DNA of 64,000 nt, taken from NCBI GenBank assembly GCA_002104935.1, contig MCGT01000038.1, forward strand, positions 181,314 to 245,313, written 5' to 3'. The DNA is from Hesseltinella vesiculosa (Eukaryota; Mucoromycota; Mucoromycetes; Mucorales; Cunninghamellaceae). Of the stretch, positions 53,009 to 61,364 are shown one piece after another (the stretch's first letter is position 1; every line of letters begins with the position of its first letter). The notes beneath the pieces were generated by a model. That model worked only from the letters and a program-made list of their open reading frames with translations. It had not been told where the DNA came from and did no database searches. Position numbers and translations under genes: made by a program.

Positions 53009-56000
53009 ATGAGTATGAATCGTAACAACATAACCATCGCCACTTTGAACGTGCGTAGCATATTCAAAGACAACAATATTGAACAACAGAAACTTTTCGC
53101 TATGCACCTACGAAAACAACCTGTGGATATTCTATGCATACAGGAAACCATAGGACAAAACTCCCTATCCCCACACCTCACTACAGACCACCTAAAAACT
53201 CTCGCCACTCTATTTCCGAACACATACACGATTTTCACCAAATATTGTGGGGTAATCGTCCTCAACAAACAACTCATCATCAACGATCAAGCCATTTCTA
53301 CGAATGCACGTATGATAACATTTACTTTCCAACACAAAACCATCCCATTTGAACCGGTCCGAGTAATGAATATCTATGCCCATGCCCAACACAACCAAGC
53401 CAAGAAAGACCTGTTCAATACAATGCCTGATTGGCCGTTTCTCTCGGAACTACACACACAAGAAACCTTTCTCCTGGGTGACTTCAATGTGGATTTACAA
53501 AAACATGATCCTGCATGGCTTGCACCTTGGCAGCAATGGCGAAGATCCTATTGGAATGATATATCAAAAAGCTGTAAATACACCTTTAAACGTGGTGAGT
53601 ATCGTTCCAAAATCGACTATATACTAGTCTCTCACAGAGCCTCTCCCCACACCTCCTATGCTCAAACACGATTCATGCCTACGGAATGGACAGATCACTG
53701 CCTGCTCTCTACGGAATGGTCCCCTCCTAGGACAGACATGGGAAGGGGTACATGGCGCCTTAACCCAGCTATCCTGGCGGACGAAGACACCTTTGACCTG
53801 CTGCTAGAAGTTACAGACCAAACCCTAACTCATAAGTGGCCGGATATACAAACACAACTAACACCAATGGAAGCTATTGACACATGGGAGACGTGGAAGC
53901 GGATGATACAATCGGCAGCCAAACTGATGTCGGCTAAAACACATCAACAACGCACGTCCAAACTGACACGATTACAACACGAATTCAATGAACTGAATCA
54001 GAACGGTGTGGATTTACAGGACCCCAAGCAAATTCAGAAACTCCAAACAGTGGAAAATGAAATTGGACCTCTGACACAAACGATAACAGAGGGACTACGC
54101 AGACGTGCGGCACTTCGTTGGATGGAACAAGGAGAATGCAACAATTCTTACTTTTACAAGGTCATAAAAACGAGAAACGAACAGCAAACAATCCATGCAC
54201 TGAAGATAGCTGGTAATCGGGTCACGGAAACCCGAGACATGTTGGCCAGCGCGAAACATTTCTACAAAGATCTATATAACCCAACACCTATAGACAAGAA
54301 CTGCCTAGATGACCTCATGAGGAATATCTCTCCTCTATATGAAGATGATTCTCTCAGCGCAACGGAAAGCAAATCTCTCAACAACCCCCCAACTATAGAT
54401 GAGATAATGGACATTGTGAAACACGCCCCTACAAACAAAAGCCCTGGACTGGATGGATTACCATTCGAGCTATACAAGACCCTGTTGGGAAGGCGTCCCA
54501 AACTCCAGTTGCTACTTGCACGGATTATACACCTAGCTTGTCAAGGCATCACCCCTCAATCATGGCTGAAAACAAAAATGATCCTGCTGTACAAAAAAGG
54601 TGATCCTGAAGACCTTAAGAACTGGCGCCCTCTCTCCCTTATCAATACAGACGCCAAGATTTTCACGAAGTGGATGTCCAATCGGTTACGACCCCTCATG
54701 CCTAAACTAGTCCACCACTCGCAGAAAGGCTTCGTTGCGGGCCGTCAAATCGCTGAAAACGGATGGATACTGCAAACAACTATTGACCTGATGCGCTCTG
54801 GTAAATGCAAGATGGATAAGGACAAGTTTGCAGTGGCAGCAAGCCTGGACCAAGAGAAAGCATACGACAGAGTCCACCCTGAATATCTGGAACAGGTCCT
54901 GAGGTCTATGAACTTTCCCAGTACTTGGATCAAGGCCATCATGCATTTATTTTTCAAAACAGAAATCGCCTTGGCTATTAATGGTCACTTGGGTACAACG
55001 TTCCGACAGGGAAGAGGGCTCAGACAGGGTGATCCGTTGTCCCCCTTCCTATTCAATTTGGCATTCGAACCATTAATACGGAAACTAGCGGATGTCAACA
55101 CATGGCCTGGAATTTTTGTAAATCACAAGCCCGCCAAGGTTCACCCAATCCGTCTGCAGCAAATGTCATATGCCGATGACCTGCTTGTTTTCTTGGATGA
55201 CCCCACACAATGGCAACGATTCACCGAAATCTATGACATATATGCAAAGGCTTCGAACGCACGACTCAACGTGTCCAAGACAGTATTTATATCGCTGAAT
55301 GGACACCCACACCAACATTGGCAACAGGTATGCACCTCTATAGGTGCGACATGGCATGATAAACAGAGCTCGAACGCATTACGATACCTGGGGTACCCGA
55401 TCTACTCGTCCCGCACACAGCTAAAGACATACATGGAAGCCATGACAAATAAGATAGGCAAACACTGTCAAATCCTTAAATCACGTGGTATGTCCGTCCA
55501 AGGTTCAAGCTTGGCTGCTAACTCTCTGGTACTATCCACCCTTTGGCATGTGGCCCGTCTAACTCCTATAAATGTCACTCAATGCAACACTATCCGAAGA
55601 TATGTGCGTAACCTGGTTCTCCCCTTCTGGCCACATCCTTCATGGGAAACGGTCACCCTGCCTAAGAGAAATGGAGGACTTGACCTGATAGACCCACTTG
55701 ACCAACAACTTGCATTGCAATGGTTCTGGATACGATTATACAGGAAACAGCCTCGATCCATCATAGCCCGCATGATTGATATGGCCATACAAGCGAACTC
55801 GCTCGCGGACAATCTCCAGGAAGCAGCGACCGGTAAATATCCAGGCAAGATTGCCAATAACGCACCACGAGTATACCTCATAATCCAAGCTATGGCACGT
55901 CTCCCTGAGTGGACAACCGACAGCAAACGATCCCTTATTATGTTTGGCCCCAATACGCCAGTTCCTTTGGAAGAAGCACAACCTAGACTACTGCGATCCC

Positions 56001-56533
56001 TGTTCCACACCAAAGCTCAATGGGTATACGACCCAGCTAAACGCCCTCCAGGAAGTGAATTACAACCATTTTGGTCTATACCAATGATGACGTGGAAAGC
56101 CATATGGAAATCAAAGACACCGCACAAAAGTAAGACAATCTGGTTCCGATTCCTGCACAAGTCACTCCCAACACGAGAACGTCTAGCACGACGGAAAATA
56201 GACGGTATAACCTCCAACCTCTGCCTACTGGATGCAGAAATGCCAGAAGACGATGACCACATGCTGCTCTCTTGCCCCCACAAAAAGGCGTTATGGTCTT
56301 ACCTTTTTGCTGGCCCCGGCACGGGAGACGAAAAAGTTCTGAAAGTCCGCGAATGCCTGTATACTCCAACCAAAGCAGATGACCTAACAATTTGGAAAGT
56401 CGGATGGGGGCTACAGACACTATGGCAGCAACACTTTGCAGTCACACTTGACGGTAAAGCATGGAGTCACACGCTCACCAGGAAATCGGCAAGACTCCAG
56501 ATGGATACTTACAGCCGTATGAAGTACGATTAG
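53009..56533 (+). CDS. LINE B ORF2: AP endonuclease / reverse transcriptase
   Basis: 1174 aa, intact. Endonuclease: IATLNVRSIF, VDILCIQETIGQ (catalytic Glu present), FLLGDFNVDLQ, SKIDYILVS, WTDHCLLSTEW. RT: NKSPGLDGLPFELYK, RGLRQGDPLSPFLFNLAFEP, QMSYADDLLVFLDD. C-terminal finger region LCLLDAEMPEDDDHMLLSCP retains the His and last Cys but has a weak first half. All key motifs are intact, so ORF2 could be functional; the modified ORF1 is the doubt about autonomy. Confidence 0.93.
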   Translation: MSMNRNNITIATLNVRSIFKDNNIEQQKLFAMHLRKQPVDILCIQETIGQNSLSPHLTTDHLKTLATLFPNTYTIFTKYCGVIVLNKQLIINDQAISTNARMITFTFQHKTIPFEPVRVMNIYAHAQHNQAKKDLFNTMPDWPFLSELHTQETFLLGDFNVDLQKHDPAWLAPWQQWRRSYWNDISKSCKYTFKRGEYRSKIDYILVSHRASPHTSYAQTRFMPTEWTDHCLLSTEWSPPRTDMGRGTWRLNPAILADEDTFDLLLEVTDQTLTHKWPDIQTQLTPMEAIDTWETWKRMIQSAAKLMSAKTHQQRTSKLTRLQHEFNELNQNGVDLQDPKQIQKLQTVENEIGPLTQTITEGLRRRAALRWMEQGECNNSYFYKVIKTRNEQQTIHALKIAGNRVTETRDMLASAKHFYKDLYNPTPIDKNCLDDLMRNISPLYEDDSLSATESKSLNNPPTIDEIMDIVKHAPTNKSPGLDGLPFELYKTLLGRRPKLQLLLARIIHLACQGITPQSWLKTKMILLYKKGDPEDLKNWRPLSLINTDAKIFTKWMSNRLRPLMPKLVHHSQKGFVAGRQIAENGWILQTTIDLMRSGKCKMDKDKFAVAASLDQEKAYDRVHPEYLEQVLRSMNFPSTWIKAIMHLFFKTEIALAINGHLGTTFRQGRGLRQGDPLSPFLFNLAFEPLIRKLADVNTWPGIFVNHKPAKVHPIRLQQMSYADDLLVFLDDPTQWQRFTEIYDIYAKASNARLNVSKTVFISLNGHPHQHWQQVCTSIGATWHDKQSSNALRYLGYPIYSSRTQLKTYMEAMTNKIGKHCQILKSRGMSVQGSSLAANSLVLSTLWHVARLTPINVTQCNTIRRYVRNLVLPFWPHPSWETVTLPKRNGGLDLIDPLDQQLALQWFWIRLYRKQPRSIIARMIDMAIQANSLADNLQEAATGKYPGKIANNAPRVYLIIQAMARLPEWTTDSKRSLIMFGPNTPVPLEEAQPRLLRSLFHTKAQWVYDPAKRPPGSELQPFWSIPMMTWKAIWKSKTPHKSKTIWFRFLHKSLPTRERLARRKIDGITSNLCLLDAEMPEDDDHMLLSCPHKKALWSYLFAGPGTGDEKVLKVRECLYTPTKADDLTIWKVGWGLQTLWQQHFAVTLDGKAWSHTLTRKSARLQMDTYSRMKYD

Positions 56534-56608
56534 AATGAAATATTTTTGTAATAAATGTACACCATTGATACAAAAAAAAAAAAAAAAAAAAAAAAAGCAC
56601 CAGAAACC

Positions 56609-57091
56609 ACTGACTCGATGAGGTTGGACGACCTTATCACCAGTGACAATGAGGAAGAAGACGAATCGGCCATGACAGACCTGTCCAAGCAGCCCGAGAT
56701 CGCTGCAACAACGACGGCTAACCCACGTCCTACTGAAGAAACGGAACTTACTGCCCAAAATACCGAAATCCTCCCAGGGTTGTCTCTCACCCCTGTAATC
56801 ACTGGAACTGCCCATCCTTCGGGTAGGCATCGGCTCAGCCGCCTCACACCCAGTGAACAACGTACGGACAAGATTTCCAAAGTCACCTTTAAACGCAAAC
56901 CGACTACAACACCTCTGACCCTCGAACCATTTGCCAAGAAATCCCTAAACACAACTCAAGAAGCCCTGAAGGCGTCGAGCGCCTCAGCGGCAGTCAGAAA
57001 GAGAGCCAACTTAGCCTCTCTGAGATCAGAAACGGAACGTAGCCAGGGGGACGCCCTACCCAACTCTACTCAGTCAGTCGACCATGAGTAG
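56609..57091 (+). pseudogene. LINE C ORF1, C-terminal part
   Basis: About 160 codons in the same frame as the N-terminal part once LINE B and one TSD copy are subtracted: acidic SDNEEEDESAMTDLS, then a basic, Pro-rich tail, stop at 57091. The stop lies 8 nt inside ORF2 (ATG 57084, TAG 57089-57091). Confidence 0.88.
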
Positions 57092-60000
57092 AAAGTCCCA
57101 TACGCGTATAGCCACGTGGAACGCCCGTGGCCTCCTTAAAATCACGACAGCATCCGACCACCCATCATCCCGCAAAGAAATCGCAACCTTCTTACGCTCG
57201 CAAGACCTTGCTGCGGACATTGTTTGCATCCAAGAGGTCAAGAAACATGATTCCCTCAATGAAGCAAACCAGTCTCTCCTCGACCTAACCTACCGCCACT
57301 ATCAAACCATCTTCACCAAACACGTTGGACTCATCATCCTCAACCCACACATTGAAATCCAAGACGCTTACGTCTCCCTGGATCAAAGGACCTTATGTAT
57401 CAAAGCCTACCATAGTCACACACAGAAAAGCCTCACTGTTGTCAATGTCTATGGCCCCTCTTCCAATTCCAGGGAAGTAAAACAAAATTTCTTCAAGAAC
57501 TTCTATTCACTTCCGTTCTTCGATGAGGGCACAGACCTACAGGATCTTGTCATCTGTGGTGACCTCAATACCAGACTATATGCGAACACCCAGCCCGACT
57601 GGCTCCACTCAATCTCCAGCCGGCTTCTATCCCTCATGCACGACCCTGCACCGACGAAAGGTTCTGTAACACGTGAGGCTGGAGGCTCCTCCTCGTGTAT
57701 AGATTACTTACTCGTGTCCAAAAACCTGGCCCCCTGCGCCATCAACTTCCGCAATTGGCTCCTCCCACAACACTGGTCCGATCACCATTTATTATTCTGT
57801 GACATCCAACATCCCCGTTTGGACATCGGCCGCGGGGCTTGGCGCTTTAACCCCTTCTTGCTAAACGACAAAGATTTTGTCGACCTCTTAAGCACCTCCG
57901 TCCGCCTCCACCTTAGGGCCTTGAGTGTCAATCCTTCCCCGGCTGAAGTCATTGACTCTTGGGAGGACCTCAAGCGTATCATCAAGAACGTAGCCATGCA
58001 ACGAGGCCCATCCGCAGCCAGGCTCAGGCGACACCACCTACAGTCTCTCCAATCTCTACGCCAGGAATGCCAATCTGATGGCAACACCGACCACTCCCGC
58101 AGCCAACATATCCAGCAACAAATTGAAGAGCACATATCCCAAGACATGCAGCGACTCATATGCAGATCAGCGACACGCTGGGCTGAGAACGGCGAGCGCA
58201 GCAATAAGTACTTCTTTCGGACAATCAAGAAAAGAAATACTGAGCAGACCATCCAGTGCCTGACTGACTCAGAGGGATGCAGACTACGCGACACCAAAGA
58301 CATCCTGCAACACGCTCGCCAATATTACTCGTCATTATATCAACCTGAAACGCCGTGTCTGGACGCCATAGAGACAATGGTTAATAACCTCCCCTCTGCT
58401 GCTCATTTAAATGTATCAGACAGGGAAGCACTCACCACAGCCCCCACAGAAGAAGAGCTGGCAGACCTTTTAAAAAGTATGCCCAAAAACAGAAGCCCTG
58501 GCCTAGATGGTCTCCTCTTTGAAGTTTATCTTTTCCTCTTTGATGAAGTTCTCGAATTCCGGGATGTCTTCCTCCGCCTCTTGGCCAATGCCCTACAAGG
58601 CTCTATCCCTCCCAGTTGGCAACAGACACGTATGATCCTCCTGTACAAAAAAGGGAACCCAGAGGATCTCGACAATTGGCGTCCTCTATCCCTTATCAAC
58701 TGCGATGCCAAAGTCTTCACAAAGTGGATAGCAAACACTCTCCGCAAACAGATACGCAAACTGGTCAACCCGCTTCAGACTGGGTTCGTACCGGGTGCCA
58801 AAATCTCAGACAATGGCTGGATTCTACAATCAGTCATGGAGCAGCAAAAAGCTATCCTCCAATCCAAAGGCCACAAGGACCTACCCCCATGGATTGCGGC
58901 CTGCCTCGATCAGGAGAAGGCTTATGACCGTGTCCATCCCACATATTTCAAGGCGGTGCTCAAGAAGATTGGCTTTCCGTCATCTACCACTGACGTCTTG
59001 TCATCATTGTTTTTTGACACGAGGATTCATGTTACTATTAATGGTGTGATTGGCGCTCCAATACGGCAGGGCAGAGGTCTGCGACAGGGAGACCCTTTAT
59101 CCCCTCTCCTTTTCAACTTAATGATCGAGCCTCTGCTCCAAACCATCAATAAGTCGGATGATATCTGCGGCTACAGCCCATTCCGGGAAGGCCAAGTCAT
59201 CCCGATCGCGGCTCCCCTCTCCAGTCTGTCCTTTAAGACTATGGCATACGCCGATGATACAGTAGTTTTTCTCCGCGACCCATCAGAGTGGCAATATCTA
59301 CAGGATATTTATGAAGTATATGCCCAAGCCTCCAACGCCCGTCTCAATATCAAGAAAACGGAGATGATTTCTTTGTCTGGACACCCATGGCCACAGTGGA
59401 ACAAGACCCGCGAAAAGACCAGCGCCCGATGGCATGATAAGAGCTGCCCGAGTGCCACCCGCTACCTTGGCTTCCCAATTTACTGCAACAAGAAACAGCT
59501 TAAGAGTTTCTGGGACGAAAAGATCATCAAGATCGAGCGGCATTGCTCCATACTACGTGAACGTAACCTCACAATCAGAGGGACCAGCCTCCTATGTAAC
59601 TCTGTGATACTGTCAACATTATGGCACATATTGCGTATTACACCGATTTCCGAATCCTGGTTGCGTCCATTACGCTCGATTGTTAAGAAAATGGTCATGC
59701 CCTTCAGTCCCTCTCCCTCTTGGGTTACAGCCACACTCCCAAAACGCTTGGGCGGCCTGGGCCTTATTGATATCAGCAGTCAGCAAATAGCTCTCCAGAT
59801 TCGTCCCCTACAACGGATTCTAGAAGCCAAAGAGGACGACCTCTTTGCCAACTACGTCAAAGGAATGTGGGTACGCAGCTATGGGAACATGTCACTTTGG
59901 ACTGCCCTGGATCGACCCATCCAACCCCCTAAGCCTCCTTTTCGAAATTGGATAAATCTGCTGTCTCTCCTCCGTTCGCCGCTGACCAAAACTCGAGGAT

Positions 60001-60521
60001 GGGCCATGACATCTGACCGGATCCTGGGCATTCAACCACCAACAGGGAAGTTCGTGCCGTTCACCAAGCTCACCACCAAGGACATCCGAAACGGCCTCCA
60101 CCCCCTTATGGCCTCCGGCGGTTTCCCTTCGGAGGACTATTCAACTCCCCCTGTCTCGTCGGAGGAGTGGAAATCCTTATGGGACCTACCGTATGTCGGC
60201 AAAGCTCTAACTATTTGGTGGCGACTATTACACCGGAAATTACCTTCCCGGATGCGCTTACATACCTGGTATGGCCTACCGAATCAAGGACTTTGCCACG
60301 CCTGCCCAGACACCCCTGAAACCGACCTACACCTGATAGCCAGCTGTCCCCTAGCCTGGCAGAAATGGTCATCCTTCTTCCCAGCCAAAAATCTGGAAGA
60401 AATAGCCCGCGGCTTGCTTTCCCCGTCCAGCCTCCCAGTTGAAGATCGCCTTTCCTTTGCAAAAATCATGTCCGACGTTTGGTCAGCATACTGGGCCCGC
60501 TCCTTTGCTGCAGATACCTAA
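57084..60521 (+). CDS. LINE C ORF2: AP endonuclease / reverse transcriptase
   Basis: 1145 aa, intact. Endonuclease: IATWNARGLL, ADIVCIQEVKK (catalytic Glu), LVICGDLNTRLYA, SSCIDYLLVS, HWSDHHLLFCD. RT: NRSPGLDGLLFEVYL, RGLRQGDPLSPLLFNLMIEP, TMAYADDTVVFLRD. C-terminal CHACPDTPETDLHLIASC finger. Start chosen at the ATG overlapping the ORF1 stop. The C-terminal WWRLLHRKLPSRMRL segment is closest to LINE E in this window, so C and E belong to related lineages. Confidence 0.93.
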   Translation: MSRKSHTRIATWNARGLLKITTASDHPSSRKEIATFLRSQDLAADIVCIQEVKKHDSLNEANQSLLDLTYRHYQTIFTKHVGLIILNPHIEIQDAYVSLDQRTLCIKAYHSHTQKSLTVVNVYGPSSNSREVKQNFFKNFYSLPFFDEGTDLQDLVICGDLNTRLYANTQPDWLHSISSRLLSLMHDPAPTKGSVTREAGGSSSCIDYLLVSKNLAPCAINFRNWLLPQHWSDHHLLFCDIQHPRLDIGRGAWRFNPFLLNDKDFVDLLSTSVRLHLRALSVNPSPAEVIDSWEDLKRIIKNVAMQRGPSAARLRRHHLQSLQSLRQECQSDGNTDHSRSQHIQQQIEEHISQDMQRLICRSATRWAENGERSNKYFFRTIKKRNTEQTIQCLTDSEGCRLRDTKDILQHARQYYSSLYQPETPCLDAIETMVNNLPSAAHLNVSDREALTTAPTEEELADLLKSMPKNRSPGLDGLLFEVYLFLFDEVLEFRDVFLRLLANALQGSIPPSWQQTRMILLYKKGNPEDLDNWRPLSLINCDAKVFTKWIANTLRKQIRKLVNPLQTGFVPGAKISDNGWILQSVMEQQKAILQSKGHKDLPPWIAACLDQEKAYDRVHPTYFKAVLKKIGFPSSTTDVLSSLFFDTRIHVTINGVIGAPIRQGRGLRQGDPLSPLLFNLMIEPLLQTINKSDDICGYSPFREGQVIPIAAPLSSLSFKTMAYADDTVVFLRDPSEWQYLQDIYEVYAQASNARLNIKKTEMISLSGHPWPQWNKTREKTSARWHDKSCPSATRYLGFPIYCNKKQLKSFWDEKIIKIERHCSILRERNLTIRGTSLLCNSVILSTLWHILRITPISESWLRPLRSIVKKMVMPFSPSPSWVTATLPKRLGGLGLIDISSQQIALQIRPLQRILEAKEDDLFANYVKGMWVRSYGNMSLWTALDRPIQPPKPPFRNWINLLSLLRSPLTKTRGWAMTSDRILGIQPPTGKFVPFTKLTTKDIRNGLHPLMASGGFPSEDYSTPPVSSEEWKSLWDLPYVGKALTIWWRLLHRKLPSRMRLHTWYGLPNQGLCHACPDTPETDLHLIASCPLAWQKWSSFFPAKNLEEIARGLLSPSSLPVEDRLSFAKIMSDVWSAYWARSFAADT

Positions 60522-60616
60522 AAGAGCTTGAGCATGTTAAGAGCCCCCACTTAGTCATATGCCCTGTTATTACATGTCCACATTAAATTATCCCACATAC
60601 AAAAAAAAAATAAATA

Positions 60617-60655
<39 letters not shown>

Positions 60656-60658
<3 letters not shown>

Positions 60659-61364
60659 TATCACTCATTTATTGGCACGTCTCACATCATCGGTCCTCTC
60701 ATCCCATTCATCATCTCAGATTGCAATCTCCGTCTCCCCTATAAATTCTCAACTTCTATTACAACCTCTCTTCTTTTCCGAATCTCATTCTCGAGAATAA
60801 AAACACTACTTTTTGGTCTCACTTATTCCAAACCGTGTGTTTTTCATATTTTTTTAAGTGAATACCTTGTACTTCTTCCTGACTACATCGTTTCCTTACT
60901 TCAACAAAACATTGTTGTATTTGTCCATTGCTTCACAGCACGACAAACTTCTACACTTCTCTACCGCCTGCTACTACCGTAGCTCTGTAGACATCTTAAT
61001 CTGATCTTGCCGCCAGCTCCGCGCTCTGCAATCGATCCTTTACTCGTCCTACTGACTAGAGTTCCATCAGACAGATACACTTGTCTTGCTCGTCTTACTG
61101 ACTTGAGCCCATTCTAACACGCAATCGTCCGTATTACACAAGAAAATTTTTTCTTGTGTTCTGTTCTTATCACATCGGAATAAGCCCCAGACGCTTTTCT
61201 GCCACGTCACTGCTGAAATTTTTTTTTTTTTTCTCTTTGACCACACGCTGCACACGGAGAACTCTTCCGAAGACACACGTGCGTTCCACAGCCGAGTTTG
61301 AAATCAAATTGATACACTCCATCAATTTTCACTCAGCCTGATTTTTTTTCTCTCCCCTCGTCAA
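60656..61364 (+). repeat. Probable 5' LTR and leader of Ty3/gypsy element
   Basis: Non-coding, pyrimidine-rich 0.7 kb between the LINE C poly(A) and the gag start. It holds a TATAAA-like box (60739-60745) and AATAAA (60796-60801), as an LTR would. No 3' LTR is inside the window, so LTR borders, primer-binding site and TSD cannot be set. Confidence 0.5.

Larger units (their letters stand above)
51393..56596 (+). mobile_element. LINE B, full length, inserted in LINE C ORF1
   Basis: 5.2 kb element with ORF1 (51497-52978), ORF2 (53009-56533), AATAAA-like TAATAAATG (56550) and poly(A) (56571-56596). Bounded by the 12-bp TSD GCACCAGAAACC on both sides. Distinct from LINE A in sequence but with the same layout and ORF2 length. 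Confidence 0.94.
56597..60655 (+). mobile_element. LINE C, 3' part
   Basis: Resumes after the right TSD copy (56597-56608): ORF1 C-terminus, ORF2, 3' UTR and a long poly(A) (60601-60655, with TAAATAC interruption). Confidence 0.92.
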
